Notes: generated by a model from the sequence alone, not told the origin. DNA of 45,324 bases from an uncultured Bacteroidales bacterium (GCA_902784425.1 CACZUS010000027.1:27424-72747), one strand, 5' to 3'. Positions 1 through 9,647 are shown, numbered from the stretch's first letter. Numbers and translations: made by a program.

Positions 1-600
1 TATATCGAGAATGAACTGATGAAGATCAATACACAAAGTCGTTCTGTAGAGATCCCAGTTTCATCTATTCCATTGAGAGGTACTCATAACATGTACAACT
101 CTATGGCGGCAAGTATCACTGCTTGCTTGTGTGATATCTCAGACGATAAGCTCCGTTCTTCGCTTCAAACCTTTAAAGGCGCTGAACATCGTTTGGAAGA
201 GGTGGCTAAAGTGGGAGGCATTCGTTTCATCAACGATTCAAAAGCTACGAATGTAAACTCTTGCTGGTATGCACTTCAGTGTATGACCGAACCTGTTGTC
301 CTGATTTTAGGTGGAAAAGATAAAGGTAATGATTACACAGAAATAGAGGAGTTGGTGAAGAATAAGGTGAAGGCTATTGTATGCTTGGGTGTCGATAACA
401 CCAAGTTGCATAAGTTCTTTGATGGCATGGTTCCTGCCATTGAAGATGCATCATCCATGAAAGAGGCCATCGATAAGTGTTATCGTTTGGCATCAAGTGG
501 CGATACTGTATTGCTTTCACCATGTTGCGCAAGCTTTGATTTGTTTAAGAGTTATGAGGATCGAGGTACTCAGTTTAAAGAGTGCGTTAGACAATTATAA
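1..600 (+). CDS. murD: UDP-N-acetylmuramoylalanine--D-glutamate ligase, C-terminal part
   Basis: This is the last 199 codons of MurD, the cytoplasmic ATP-dependent ligase that adds D-glutamate to UDP-MurNAc-L-Ala in peptidoglycan precursor synthesis. The reading frame is already open at base 1, so the start lies outside the window, and the ATG at 19 is an internal Met. Visible family landmarks are FINDSKATN at the end of the central ATPase domain, VVLILGGKDKGND at the start of the C-terminal Rossmann-like domain, and LLSPCCASFD followed by YEDRG near the end. About 450 residues would be the usual full length. It is the first visible gene of the dcw cluster and ftsW begins 20 bases after its stop codon, which suggests co-transcription. 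Confidence 0.96.
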   Translation, partial: YIENELMKINTQSRSVEIPVSSIPLRGTHNMYNSMAASITACLCDISDDKLRSSLQTFKGAEHRLEEVAKVGGIRFINDSKATNVNSCWYALQCMTEPVVLILGGKDKGNDYTEIEELVKNKVKAIVCLGVDNTKLHKFFDGMVPAIEDASSMKEAIDKCYRLASSGDTVLLSPCCASFDLFKSYEDRGTQFKECVRQL

Positions 601-620
601 TAAAGATGTAAGAGAGACAG

Positions 621-1931
621 ATGCAAAAGTTCCTTTCGACATACATAAAAGGAGATAAAATCATTTGGGGCCTCGTCATCATGATGATGCTGATATCTGC
701 CTTCACTATGTACAGCGCTTCTAGTTCGTTGGCACATAGGGCAGTTGCTCGTGGTGGCTACTATTATGGTCCTGTATGGTCGCATGTCCTGTTTTTGCTC
801 GGAGGATTGATTGTTGTCTTTTTGGTACATCGCATACCTTTCAGGTTTATCATTGGATTGTCCAAACCGCTCTATTTCCTTTCGATTATCTTTTTGATTC
901 TCACACCGCTGATTGGTGTTGAGGTGAATGGTGCAAAGCGTTGGCTTCAGCTGGGCCCGATTGCTTTCCAACCTTCTGAGATAGCAAAGATCTTTACGAT
1001 TCTCTATCTAGCTAGTACCTTGGCTAAGTATCAGAATCAAAAGAACGTGACTCCGGATGATGGACTGATGAAATATTTGTTGATCTTAGGTGTCCCATCG
1101 GTAATCATTGCTACTGAAAACCTCTCCACCTTCTTACTGCTGATGATGATTGGCTTTATGATGATGTTTTATGCTCGATTATCATTCAAATTGATTTTGA
1201 AAATGGTGGGTGTTGGCGTCTTGGCGGTTGCCTTGGGTGTTGGTGCATTGATGTTGATCCCAGAAGAGAGTTCTCCTACTGTGACTTCCGCTGCAACGGA
1301 ACAACTCTCTACGGCGAAACCTCGTGGCGTCTTTCATAGAGCATTAACCTGGAAACATCGTCTCATGCGTCACTTCGAAGCAGAACAGCCTCATGATGCA
1401 AACTACAAATTGAATGATCAGACCTATCAAGAGGACCGTGCTAAGATTGCTGTGGCAAGTGGTAAATGGTTCGGACTAGGCATAGGTAACAGTATACAAA
1501 GAGACTTCCTCCCTTTGGCATATGCCGATTTCATATTCTCTTTGATGGTTGAGGAGGTAGGGGTCTTCGCTTTGTTTATTCTGCTTCTATACCTGATTTT
1601 TATGTATAGGGTGGGAGTACTGATTCGACAGTATTGCAACTCGGTGGTACAGTCGTTGGTGGTGTTGGGACTCTCCTCTATGATTATGGTGCAGACCTAT
1701 ATCAATGTTTTCATTGCGATGGGACTCTTCCCTGTCTCTGGTCAGCCTCTCCCTCTCTTTAGTAGGGGTGGTACCTCCATCTTGATTACTTGTTTGTATT
1801 TTGGCATTATCCTTTGTGTTAGCAATGAGTCAATGTCGCAGCAAGCAGCGAAGAAAGAGGAGAAGCCAGATGCTCCGAAGAAAAAAGAGATGAAAGAGGA
1901 GCCTCTCGAGTTGGATGCACAACCAGCATGA
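621..1931 (+). CDS. ftsW: SEDS-family peptidoglycan glycosyltransferase / division protein FtsW
   Basis: This is a 436-residue polytopic inner-membrane protein of the SEDS family, which polymerises lipid II at the septum together with a class B penicillin-binding protein. Many hydrophobic segments are visible, starting around residue 16. SEDS landmarks include FQPSEIAKI around residue 115, VEEVGVFALF around residue 312, and the C-terminal region with SGQPLPLFSRGGTS. The final 35 residues are a charged Lys/Glu-rich cytoplasmic tail. The ATG is the first in frame after murD. FtsW and RodA are hard to separate by motif alone; the position between murD and murG in the dcw cluster favours FtsW. 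Confidence 0.95.
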   Translation: MQKFLSTYIKGDKIIWGLVIMMMLISAFTMYSASSSLAHRAVARGGYYYGPVWSHVLFLLGGLIVVFLVHRIPFRFIIGLSKPLYFLSIIFLILTPLIGVEVNGAKRWLQLGPIAFQPSEIAKIFTILYLASTLAKYQNQKNVTPDDGLMKYLLILGVPSVIIATENLSTFLLLMMIGFMMMFYARLSFKLILKMVGVGVLAVALGVGALMLIPEESSPTVTSAATEQLSTAKPRGVFHRALTWKHRLMRHFEAEQPHDANYKLNDQTYQEDRAKIAVASGKWFGLGIGNSIQRDFLPLAYADFIFSLMVEEVGVFALFILLLYLIFMYRVGVLIRQYCNSVVQSLVVLGLSSMIMVQTYINVFIAMGLFPVSGQPLPLFSRGGTSILITCLYFGIILCVSNESMSQQAAKKEEKPDAPKKKEMKEEPLELDAQPA

Positions 1932-1964
1932 TTGAAGTGATAATTAATATAAATAGTTAGAGAT

Positions 1965-3068
1965 ATGGCAAAATTAAAATTTATCGTAAGCGGTGGAGGA
2001 ACAGGTGGACATATATTCCCTGCTATCTCGATAGCCAATGCATTGAAAAAGAAAAGGCCGGATGCTGAATTTCTTTTTGTGGGCGCAGAAGGACGTATGG
2101 AGATGGAGAAAGTTCCAAATGCGGGATACGAAATTAAAGGTTTGCCAGTGGCAGGCTTTAACAGAAGTAACTTGTTGAAGAATTTCAAGGTGTTGTTACA
2201 GTTGTTTAAAAGCCTTAGAATGGCTAAGAAGATTGTCAAAGAGTTTGCTCCCAACGTAGTTGTAGGTGTGGGTGGATATGCGAGCGGACCTACGTTGTAT
2301 GCTGCCAATTCATTGGGTATACCAACCTTACTACAAGAACAAAATTCGTATGCGGGTGTGACGAATAAATTGTTGGCTAAGAAGGCTGCTAAGATTTGTG
2401 TGGCTTACGACCATATGGATCGATTCTTCCCTGCCGAGTCGATTATACTAACGGGTAATCCTGTTCGTCAAAATGTTCTCGAAGTGACTCCAAAGGCTCA
2501 GGAAGCCTACGATTTCTTCCACTTCTCACCAGAAAAGAGAACATTGCTGATCATTGGCGGTAGCTTGGGTGCTCGCACCATCAATCAGAGTGTCTTGGCT
2601 GGTTTGGAGAAACTGAACGAATCGGGTATTCAAGTGATCTGGCAAACTGGTAAATATTATTTTGAAAATATTCAAAAGGCTGTGGAAGGAAAGGAATTGC
2701 CATCCATCTTAATCACTGATTTTGTGAAACGTATGGATTATGCCTATGCTGTTGCCGACTTGGTGGTATCACGTGCAGGTGCAAGTTCTATTTCTGAGCT
2801 ATGCTTGTTGGGTAAACCTTCCATATTGGTTCCTTCGCCTAATGTGGCGGAAGACCATCAAACAAAGAATGCACAAGCCTTATCTTCTGTTGGCGCAGCT
2901 GTGATGATTGCCGATGTGGATGCTCCTGCTAAGATGGTGGATGAAGCGCTTGCTTTGATACAAAATACAGATCAACTCGAATCGTTGGGCGAAGGCGCAA
3001 GATCCTTAGCACAGTTAGATTCTGCCGATCGTATTGCAGATGAAGTTCTTAAATTAGTGAAAGAATGA
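1965..3068 (+). CDS. murG: UDP-GlcNAc--lipid I N-acetylglucosaminyltransferase MurG
   Basis: MurG is the membrane-associated GT28 enzyme that transfers GlcNAc onto lipid I to make lipid II, on the cytoplasmic face. The 367-residue protein opens with the glycine-rich acceptor loop SGGGTGGHIFPA (residues 9-20) and has the nucleotide-sugar binding region with SRAGASSISEL and GKPSILVPSP in the C-terminal domain. The length is normal for the family. The stop overlaps the murC start by four bases (ATGA), which points to translational coupling of the last two nucleotide-to-lipid steps with murC. Confidence 0.97.
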   Translation: MAKLKFIVSGGGTGGHIFPAISIANALKKKRPDAEFLFVGAEGRMEMEKVPNAGYEIKGLPVAGFNRSNLLKNFKVLLQLFKSLRMAKKIVKEFAPNVVVGVGGYASGPTLYAANSLGIPTLLQEQNSYAGVTNKLLAKKAAKICVAYDHMDRFFPAESIILTGNPVRQNVLEVTPKAQEAYDFFHFSPEKRTLLIIGGSLGARTINQSVLAGLEKLNESGIQVIWQTGKYYFENIQKAVEGKELPSILITDFVKRMDYAYAVADLVVSRAGASSISELCLLGKPSILVPSPNVAEDHQTKNAQALSSVGAAVMIADVDAPAKMVDEALALIQNTDQLESLGEGARSLAQLDSADRIADEVLKLVKE

Positions 3069-4438
3069 TTTTAAAAAAGAACATATATTTCTTAGGTATC
3101 GGTGGTATCGGTATGAGTGCCTTGGCTCGCTATTTTAAAGCGAAAGGTTTCTCGGTGGCTGGCTACGACCGAACACCCTCTGCTTTGACGAAAGCATTGG
3201 AACAGGAGGGAATCCTTATTCATTATGAGGATGATGTCAATCTGATTCCGACTAATTACCGCAAACCAGATGATACAGTGGTGGTGTTTACTCCTGCTGT
3301 TCCTGCTACCATGTCGGAGATGGTGTGGTTCAAGGAACATCAGTTTGTTGTACAGAAACGTTCTCAGATTTTAGGTGAGATTACGCGCATGCAGAAGGGA
3401 CTCTGTGTCTCTGGTACACATGGGAAAACAACTACATCGACCATGCTTTCTCATCTGCTTCATCAGTCGTCCGTGGATTGCAACGCCTTCTTGGGGGGTA
3501 TCTCTAAGAATTATCAAACGAATCTCTTGCTATCGGATAAGAGCGATTTAGTGGTTATCGAAGCAGATGAGTTCGACCACTCCTTCTTGACTCTTTCCCC
3601 TTATATGGCAGTAGTTACGGCGGTGGATGCCGACCATTTGGATATTTATGGCACTGTGGAGGCCTATCGAAAAAGCTTTGAGGAGTTCACCTCATTGATT
3701 CGTCCAGATGGCGTTTTGCTGATAAAAGAGGGACTTCCTATTCATCCTCAATTGCAAAAAGGTGTGAAACGTTATACCTATTCAGTGGATAAAGGTGATT
3801 TTCATGCTACCAATATTCGTATTGGAAATGGAGAGATCTTTTTCGATTTTGTCACTCCATCTGAGGTGATAAAGGATATCCAATTGGGTGTCCCAGTCTA
3901 TGTGAATATCGAAAACGGTGTGGCAGCGATGGCTATCGCATGGCTGAATGGTGTTTCTGCGGATGAGTTACGTGCAGGCATGCTCTCTTATTCAGGTGTG
4001 AAACGTCGTTTTGATTTCCATATCAAGTCTGATAAGATTGTTCTTTTGGATGACTATGCACACCATCCGAACGAACTGAGGTCGAGCATTGAATCCGTCC
4101 GCCGTTTGTATGAAGGCAGAAAGTTGACGGTTGTCTTTCAACCACATCTATATACGAGAACGAGAGACTTGGCAGATGATTTTGCTTCGGCACTTTCGTT
4201 GGCAGATGAGTTGATTTTGTTGGATATCTATCCAGCTAGAGAGAAACCTATTCCGGGTGTTACTTCTCAGATGTTATTGGATAAGGTGTCGGTGTCGAAC
4301 AAGCGACTCTTCTCAAAGGATGAGTTGGTGGCATCAGCAGATTACCATGATTATGATGTCTTGTTGATGGTGGGAGCTGGCGATTTGGATCTTTTGATTC
4401 CGGAGATTGAACAGCGCTTGCGAAAACGACTGAAATAA
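3065..4438 (+). CDS. murC: UDP-N-acetylmuramate--L-alanine ligase MurC
   Basis: MurC is the cytoplasmic Mur ligase that adds L-alanine to UDP-MurNAc with ATP. The 457-residue product shows the N-terminal Rossmann motif GIGGIGMSALARYF (residues 11-24), the ATP-binding loop GTHGKTTTS near residue 118, the catalytic EADEFDHSFL near residue 166, and DDYAHHPNEL in the C-terminal part. All are typical of MurC and distinguish it from MurD, MurE and MurF. The start overlaps the murG stop in an ATGA arrangement. ftsQ follows after 30 bases. Confidence 0.97.
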   Translation: MILKKNIYFLGIGGIGMSALARYFKAKGFSVAGYDRTPSALTKALEQEGILIHYEDDVNLIPTNYRKPDDTVVVFTPAVPATMSEMVWFKEHQFVVQKRSQILGEITRMQKGLCVSGTHGKTTTSTMLSHLLHQSSVDCNAFLGGISKNYQTNLLLSDKSDLVVIEADEFDHSFLTLSPYMAVVTAVDADHLDIYGTVEAYRKSFEEFTSLIRPDGVLLIKEGLPIHPQLQKGVKRYTYSVDKGDFHATNIRIGNGEIFFDFVTPSEVIKDIQLGVPVYVNIENGVAAMAIAWLNGVSADELRAGMLSYSGVKRRFDFHIKSDKIVLLDDYAHHPNELRSSIESVRRLYEGRKLTVVFQPHLYTRTRDLADDFASALSLADELILLDIYPAREKPIPGVTSQMLLDKVSVSNKRLFSKDELVASADYHDYDVLLMVGAGDLDLLIPEIEQRLRKRLK

Positions 4439-4468
4439 AAAGAGTTTATAATGTTAAACTAACAACGT

Positions 4469-5215
4469 ATGGCAGTAAAAATTAATTGGAGAAAAGTGGC
4501 ACATGTAACGGTCTTTATTCTGATCGTTGCCTATTTGGCTACGTCCATTTCAATTTTTGCGTTTCGTTCAGATGAACGAATCTGTACGACCTGTCAAGTG
4601 ACGATAGAGGATAGTTTGACATTGCGCTTTGTTTCGAAGAAGGAGGTGCTTTCCTTCTTGGAACAAGATAAACTGAGTCCGTTTGGTGTACGTGGCGAGA
4701 TGATTGATCCGGCAAAGATTGAGAAGTCGTTGGAGCGTAAGTCTCGCATAAAGAAGGCCGATTGCTACAAGACTCCTTCAGGTATGGTGAGAATATCGAT
4801 TTATCAGCGAGAGCCGATTTTGCGTGTGATAACAGAACGTTCGAACTATTATGTGGATCGTGATGGTGATGTGTTGCGGATAGCTGAAAATTTTGCTGCT
4901 TATGTTCCAGTTGTGACCGGTCAGGTGACAGAGAAATTTGCAAAAGGTGATCTATATGAATTCGCACTTTTCTTGCGAGAAGATGCCTTTTGGAATGCCT
5001 TTGTGGAGCAGATTGATGTGAATGAACGAGAGGAATTGACCATTGTTCCCCGCGTTGGAAATCAAATAGTCAAACTTGGTAAGTTGGAAGGTTATCAGAA
5101 GAAACTGGACAAGCTGTATCAAGTTTATAAGAATGGTTTTAACAAGCTGGGCTGGAATAGTTATAAGGAGATTAACCTTATGTATGAAGGACAGGTAGTG
5201 TGTACGAAAAAATGA
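4469..5215 (+). CDS. ftsQ: Cell division protein FtsQ/DivIB
   Basis: This is a 248-residue bitopic division protein. A single transmembrane segment is visible at about residues 10-28 after a short basic cytoplasmic tail, and the rest is periplasmic, with the expected order of a POTRA-like region (about residues 45-110) and a beta domain. Sequence conservation in FtsQ is poor, so the assignment rests mainly on topology, length and the position between murC and ftsA, which is the normal dcw order. In known systems FtsQ links the divisome core to FtsL, FtsB and FtsW/FtsI. ftsA follows closely. Confidence 0.9.
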   Translation: MAVKINWRKVAHVTVFILIVAYLATSISIFAFRSDERICTTCQVTIEDSLTLRFVSKKEVLSFLEQDKLSPFGVRGEMIDPAKIEKSLERKSRIKKADCYKTPSGMVRISIYQREPILRVITERSNYYVDRDGDVLRIAENFAAYVPVVTGQVTEKFAKGDLYEFALFLREDAFWNAFVEQIDVNEREELTIVPRVGNQIVKLGKLEGYQKKLDKLYQVYKNGFNKLGWNSYKEINLMYEGQVVCTKK

Positions 5216-5245
5216 GTTGCAATTCAAATATAAATATTGAGCTTT

Positions 5246-6571
5246 ATGGAGAATATGGATTTAAGTAAATTATCGGTTGCGATCGATTTGGGGAGCTCCA
5301 AAGTGAAAGGAGCTATCGGTTATGTCAATGAGGCCGGTCGGTTTATCTGCATCACCTCCGACACAGAACAATCTTCTGGAATTTGTCGAGGTTATGTGAA
5401 AAACATCAGTGAAGTGGCTGGTCGTGTGAAAAATTTAATGACTAAGTTGAAAAATAGGTTGGTAAACTGGGCTAAGAAGGAGAATTATTTACCTGAGGGA
5501 TATAGACTTACCATCGATAAAGTATATGTGGCACTATCGGCGGCCGACACGCAAGGAGTGTTCAAAACCATAGTTCGAAATTTACCGCATGAGGAGGTGA
5601 CGGAGGAGTTGATTAGAAGTATGTTGGAGGAGAATGAAAAGTCTGCGATGAATTCCTACAGTAACAATATGGACTATTTCATGTCTATTCCTCAACGTTA
5701 TATCTTGGATGGTTGTGAAGAGACTACTCCTGTGGGATGCGTATGTGAACAACTCTCTGTCGTCATACAAAATATTTTGGTGAAGAAGGATTTGATTTCC
5801 AATGTTAGAACTTGCTTCGAGAGAGCTGGTTATCCGAATGTGGAATTCTGCCTTTCTCCATTGACCACGGCTAATGTTGTGCTGACGGAACAAGAACGGA
5901 TGGATGGAGCGGTGCTGATTGATTTTGGCGCCATGGACACTTCTGTCTCATTGTTTCAGAACAAAGTGATGAAATATGTATATATTCTACCAAAGGGAAG
6001 CAACCATATTACAAGAGATCTCCAAGAATTGAAGGTGCCAGAAGATAAAGCTCAAACAATTAAACACAATATATGCGCGGCACCAGGATTTATGAAACCT
6101 TGCTATTTCACCATGATGGTATGTGGTGAGGAACGTTATTTTGAAAGTGAAATGGTGACTCGGATTGTAGAGGATCGCTTGAATAAGATTCTTTCTCAAG
6201 TTGAAGCGGTGATATCTTATGTCATGTCTACCCAAAACATCAACCAGATCGTCTTAGTTGGAGGTGGATCTAAGTTGTTATACTTGAAGGAAAAGGTGGA
6301 GGCAACATTGGGTATTTCCACTCGTTTGGGTTCTGTGATTGATATGGGTGATGATACGAAGATTCTTCCGTTTGCGGCTGTGTTGGGTGCACTTTATAAT
6401 GCACAGGGAGGCTCTGTCGTCATGGAAAAGATAGAACAAACGGTGGAAAAACCAGAAAAGAAGCAGTCGGCTGGCGGCAAATCATTTGCTCAAAAGGTAA
6501 AGGCAACCGTAGGCTCCTTTATGGACGACCTTTTCAAAGATCCAGGTGAGTCGGATAGCGATAAGATGTAA
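5246..6571 (+). CDS. ftsA: Cell division protein FtsA
   Basis: FtsA is an actin-like ATPase that anchors FtsZ filaments to the membrane. The phosphate-1 loop AIDLGSSKVKGAIG lies at the N-terminus, phosphate-2 (LIDFGAMDTSVSLF) is central, and the adenosine motif IVLVGGGSKLLYL is towards the C-terminus. The last residues, around QKVKATVGSFMDDLF, can form the amphipathic membrane-targeting helix. A longer frame opens with TTG at 5237, but I prefer the ATG at 5246 (MENMDLSKL) because it is a standard codon and keeps the core motif at the usual distance. It sits just upstream of ftsZ. Confidence 0.95.
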   Translation: MENMDLSKLSVAIDLGSSKVKGAIGYVNEAGRFICITSDTEQSSGICRGYVKNISEVAGRVKNLMTKLKNRLVNWAKKENYLPEGYRLTIDKVYVALSAADTQGVFKTIVRNLPHEEVTEELIRSMLEENEKSAMNSYSNNMDYFMSIPQRYILDGCEETTPVGCVCEQLSVVIQNILVKKDLISNVRTCFERAGYPNVEFCLSPLTTANVVLTEQERMDGAVLIDFGAMDTSVSLFQNKVMKYVYILPKGSNHITRDLQELKVPEDKAQTIKHNICAAPGFMKPCYFTMMVCGEERYFESEMVTRIVEDRLNKILSQVEAVISYVMSTQNINQIVLVGGGSKLLYLKEKVEATLGISTRLGSVIDMGDDTKILPFAAVLGALYNAQGGSVVMEKIEQTVEKPEKKQSAGGKSFAQKVKATVGSFMDDLFKDPGESDSDKM

Positions 6572-6658
6572 TATGGTTGGAGATTGAATTAGGAGAAGGT
6601 TCAGAGAAACTTTTATTTGAATAGAAAATAAATTTAATAAGAAATTAAAATATAGGTT

Positions 6659-8128
6659 ATGGAAGACGTAATACAAATTGGCAAAGGAGTCGGAGAGATT
6701 TCTATTGATAAGCCAGTAATAAAGGTGATTGGCGTTGGTGGTGGAGGTACCAATGCGGCTAATCACATGTATGAATTAGGTATCAATAATGTTGACTTCG
6801 TTGTTTGTAATACAGACAATCAGTCATTGTATAATTCTCCTGTTCCAACCAAAATCCAGTTGGGTATGGAGGGACTCGGAGCAGGTAATGCACCTGAAAA
6901 AGGTCGCGAGGCTGCTACTTATTCATTGGATAAAATCAAAGAGCTATTGCAAGACTCCACAAAAATGGTGTTTGTGACTGCTGGTATGGGTGGTGGAACA
7001 GGTACAGGTGCAGCCCCTCTTATCGCTAAAACTGCTAAGGATATGGGTATCCTTACGGTAGGTATTGTTACTATTCCATTCAAGTTCGAGGGAAAACGTC
7101 GTATCACTCAGGCATTAAAGGGCGTTAATGAGATGCGTAAATGTGTCGACTCCATCTTGGTGATTAGCACGGAACGTATTGGTAAGATTTATCCAGACTA
7201 TACCCTTGATAAAGCATTTGCTTTCGCAGATGATATCTTGGCAACAGCTGCTAAAGGTATTGCTGAGATCATTACATTGCCAGGTTATATTAATGTGGAC
7301 TTGGAGGATGTGAAGACCGTAATGACCGATAGTGGTTCTGCCGTAATGGGTGCTGCCAAAGCCTCAGGAAAAGATAGAGCACTGACTGCTATTCAAAACT
7401 CGTTGGATTCTCCATTGTTGCTCTCTACGAATTTGCATGGCGCCAAAGATATTCTATTGAATATCGCTTATGGTGCCAATGGTATATTGGTGGATGAGTT
7501 GACAACCATCACGGATTATTTGCAGGATGAGGTTCAGTTTGATGAAAACCAAATTATCTGGGGTGCGACCAAGGATCCTAAATTGCAGGATGATGAGTTG
7601 TGTATTACCATCGTGGCAACTGGATTCCCTAGTAGTGAGATTGATTCAGCTATTGGAAACGGTAAGGCTGATAATCCATCAACCTATGGAGGTAAAATTA
7701 AAACCATCAGTTTGGATACTCCTGCTTCTGATGGAGTTTCCTATTCGAGTGGTATGATGAATAATGCTACTCCTCAATGGCAAAACCCAACATACCCTTC
7801 CCAACCTTACGGAGGCATGGATGGTCGTATGGCTGCCAATCAATCCTACGCAACGGCACCTGCCGATGATAATCAGGTGAGTGAGAGCTTGTATTCAAAA
7901 TACTATGACTCTCCTGTAGCTCAGAAAAATAAACCAGTAGCGAATACAGTGGAGTCACTCCCTCAGCAACCTTTTACGTTCGAGGATGAAGATTCAGATG
8001 ATGGTCCGATTTCTAATCTTGGTGGTTCATCATCTTCTTCTTTCGAGTCTTCTCGTTTCTCTTTGTCTGATGAGAATGGCTTGAATATAAATGATAAGAA
8101 TGATTTTCTTCATTCAAATGTAGATTAA
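6659..8128 (+). CDS. ftsZ: Cell division protein FtsZ
   Basis: FtsZ is the tubulin-like GTPase that forms the Z ring. The 489-residue product has the N-terminal nucleotide loop GVGGGGTNAANHM, the tubulin signature GMGGGTGTGAAPLIA near residue 109, and the catalytic T7 loop region with NVDLEDVKTVM. The GTPase core ends around residue 330. It is followed by a long low-complexity linker rich in Ser, Asn and Asp, and a terminal peptide ending in FLHSNVD. The long linker makes it larger than the approximately 380-residue E. coli protein. An 87-base gap separates ftsA from ftsZ and may hold an extra promoter, though I cannot define one. Confidence 0.98.
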   Translation: MEDVIQIGKGVGEISIDKPVIKVIGVGGGGTNAANHMYELGINNVDFVVCNTDNQSLYNSPVPTKIQLGMEGLGAGNAPEKGREAATYSLDKIKELLQDSTKMVFVTAGMGGGTGTGAAPLIAKTAKDMGILTVGIVTIPFKFEGKRRITQALKGVNEMRKCVDSILVISTERIGKIYPDYTLDKAFAFADDILATAAKGIAEIITLPGYINVDLEDVKTVMTDSGSAVMGAAKASGKDRALTAIQNSLDSPLLLSTNLHGAKDILLNIAYGANGILVDELTTITDYLQDEVQFDENQIIWGATKDPKLQDDELCITIVATGFPSSEIDSAIGNGKADNPSTYGGKIKTISLDTPASDGVSYSSGMMNNATPQWQNPTYPSQPYGGMDGRMAANQSYATAPADDNQVSESLYSKYYDSPVAQKNKPVANTVESLPQQPFTFEDEDSDDGPISNLGGSSSSSFESSRFSLSDENGLNINDKNDFLHSNVD

Positions 8129-8152
8129 TAAATATAAATAATTCGTACTGAT

Positions 8153-8602
8153 ATGGCATTATTTGATCAAGTTAACGACGACATTAAAAAAGCTATGCTT
8201 GCAAGAGACAAAGTCTCTTTAGAGGCATTACGTGGTATAAAGAAAGAGTTTTTGGAGGCAAAAACAGCAAAGGGAGCTAACGATCAGCTCTCAGATGAAA
8301 CAGCTATCAAGATTCTTCAAAAAATGGTGAAACAAAGAAAAGAATCGGCTGCTATCTTCACAGAGCAGAACCGTCCTGAACTTGCAGAAGGCGAGTTGGC
8401 TGAGGCTGCTGTAATTGAGAAATATCTCCCTGCTCAGATGTCTGACGAGGAGTTGACGGCTGCCATCAAGGAAATCATTGCTGAGGTGGGCGCTACATCT
8501 GCTAAGGAGATGGGTAAAGTGATGGGTGTCGCTTCTAAGAAATTGGCTGGCAAGGCAGAAGGAAAAGCTATCTCTGATAAGGTGAAGAGTTTATTGGCTT
8601 AA
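8153..8602 (+). CDS. GatB/YqeY domain protein
   Basis: This 149-residue cytoplasmic protein belongs to the YqeY family, which resembles the tRNA-binding tail domain of the amidotransferase subunit GatB. Family traits are the N-terminal LFDQVNDDIKKAMLARDK, the Lys/Ala-rich helices, the central EKYLPAQMSDEEL, and the C-terminal GKVMGVASKKLAGKAEGK. The precise function of stand-alone YqeY proteins is not established. It starts 24 bases after the ftsZ stop and is followed by a clear intrinsic terminator, so it appears to be the last gene of the dcw transcription unit. Confidence 0.93.
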   Translation: MALFDQVNDDIKKAMLARDKVSLEALRGIKKEFLEAKTAKGANDQLSDETAIKILQKMVKQRKESAAIFTEQNRPELAEGELAEAAVIEKYLPAQMSDEELTAAIKEIIAEVGATSAKEMGKVMGVASKKLAGKAEGKAISDKVKSLLA

Positions 8603-8610
8603 TACATTAA

Positions 8611-8646
8611 AGACAACGGAGAGTGTATCTTCGTTGTCTTTTTTTT
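8611..8646 (+). terminator. Intrinsic terminator closing the dcw transcript
   Basis: A perfect 8-bp stem, AGACAACG (8611-8618) with CGTTGTCT (8632-8639), is followed by a run of T residues. It lies nine bases after the YqeY-like stop codon. It also shows that the TTG at 8634, an apparent start for the next frame, lies inside a terminator. Confidence 0.92.
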
Positions 8647-8669
8647 CAAACTCACAAATCATTAAGAAT

Positions 8670-9590
8670 ATGGCGGTAAAGGATTGTATTCGACCAGCCT
8701 TCTTGCGTCCCAAAGACAAGGTGGCTATTGTTTCGCCTGCGGGAGCGGTTGATCCTGCTTTGATTGATGGCGCTTGTGCAACATTGATTTCCTGGGGATT
8801 GGTTCCCGTGGTGGGTGCCTATGCAAAAGGTAAGTATGGCCGTTATGCGGGTAGTGATGAACAACGTTTGTTTGATTTGCAACAAGCGATGGATGACCCT
8901 TCTATTGCTGCTATTCTATGCGGACGTGGTGGCTATGGAGCTCTTCGTATAGTGGACAAACTCTGTTTCAAAGGCTTTGCACAACGTCCTAAATGGTTGA
9001 TTGGGTTCAGTGACATAACCACTCTGCATTCGCGTTTTGAGAAGGAGGGATTCGCCTCTATCCATGGAGTTATGGCGAAAGCATTGGCACATCAGAGTGA
9101 TAATAAAAAGGCTGTTTCCTCTCTGAAGAATATGCTGTTCGGCAAGGAGGTCTCTTATAAAGTCACCAAAGGAAAGAAATACAATCGTGCGGGAGTTGCC
9201 ACAGGAGAACTGGTTGGTGGTAATCTTTCGCTTTTATATGCCTTGACGGGAACCCCCTATGCGGTCCGTCCGGAGGGTAAAATCTTATTCATCGAAGATT
9301 TGAGCGAACGTATGTATCATATCGATCGTATGGTTCAAAATTTGCGTTTGTCTGGTGTTTTTGATGGAATAAAAGGTTTGGTATTAGGGCAGTTTGCTGA
9401 TATCGAACCAGATCGTTCTATGAATCAAACGTTAGAAGAAATCTTTTTATCTGCTGTAGGTGATCGAGATATCCCAGTCGCATTTGGTTTCCCATTTGGT
9501 CATGTGACGGATAATCGTGCACTTATGCATGGAGCGCCAGCGGAACTGAAGGTGAGTGAGGAGGGGGCGGAACTCTCGTTTATTGGTTGA
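8670..9590 (+). CDS. LD-carboxypeptidase, peptidase family S66
   Basis: The 306-residue product matches the S66 murein tetrapeptide LD-carboxypeptidase family, which removes the terminal D-alanine from recycled muropeptides using a Ser-Glu-His triad. Visible landmarks are AIVSPAGAV near the N-terminus, CGRGGYGALR, the nucleophile region IGFSDITTLH, the Glu-bearing segment LFIEDLSERMYH, and the His-bearing DNRALMHGAP near the C-terminus. There is no signal peptide, which fits the cytoplasmic recycling enzyme. The frame could open at TTG 8634, but that codon is inside the upstream terminator, so the ATG at 8670 is the likely start. Confidence 0.93.
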   Translation: MAVKDCIRPAFLRPKDKVAIVSPAGAVDPALIDGACATLISWGLVPVVGAYAKGKYGRYAGSDEQRLFDLQQAMDDPSIAAILCGRGGYGALRIVDKLCFKGFAQRPKWLIGFSDITTLHSRFEKEGFASIHGVMAKALAHQSDNKKAVSSLKNMLFGKEVSYKVTKGKKYNRAGVATGELVGGNLSLLYALTGTPYAVRPEGKILFIEDLSERMYHIDRMVQNLRLSGVFDGIKGLVLGQFADIEPDRSMNQTLEEIFLSAVGDRDIPVAFGFPFGHVTDNRALMHGAPAELKVSEEGAELSFIG

Positions 9591-9608
9591 TAGTTTTTGT
9601 TGCTAAAA

Positions 9609-9638
9609 TATAGGTGGGGTGATAAAAACCCACCTATA
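9609..9638. terminator. Convergent hairpin between LD-carboxypeptidase and lipoprotein genes
   Basis: TATAGGTGGG (9609-9618) is a perfect inverted repeat of CCCACCTATA (9629-9638) with a 10-base loop. It lies between two convergent genes and can fold on either strand. There is no strong T tract, so termination from this element alone is an inference. Confidence 0.6.
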
Positions 9639-9647
9639 AATATTTCA

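Noticed and set aside
4449-4462. Three-codon frame ATGTTAAACTAA before ftsQ
   Set aside because: It is too short to be informative and nothing indicates a control role.
8634-8669. Upstream TTG start for the LD-carboxypeptidase
   Set aside because: The codon is inside the intrinsic terminator of the upstream gene; ATG 8670 fits the family.
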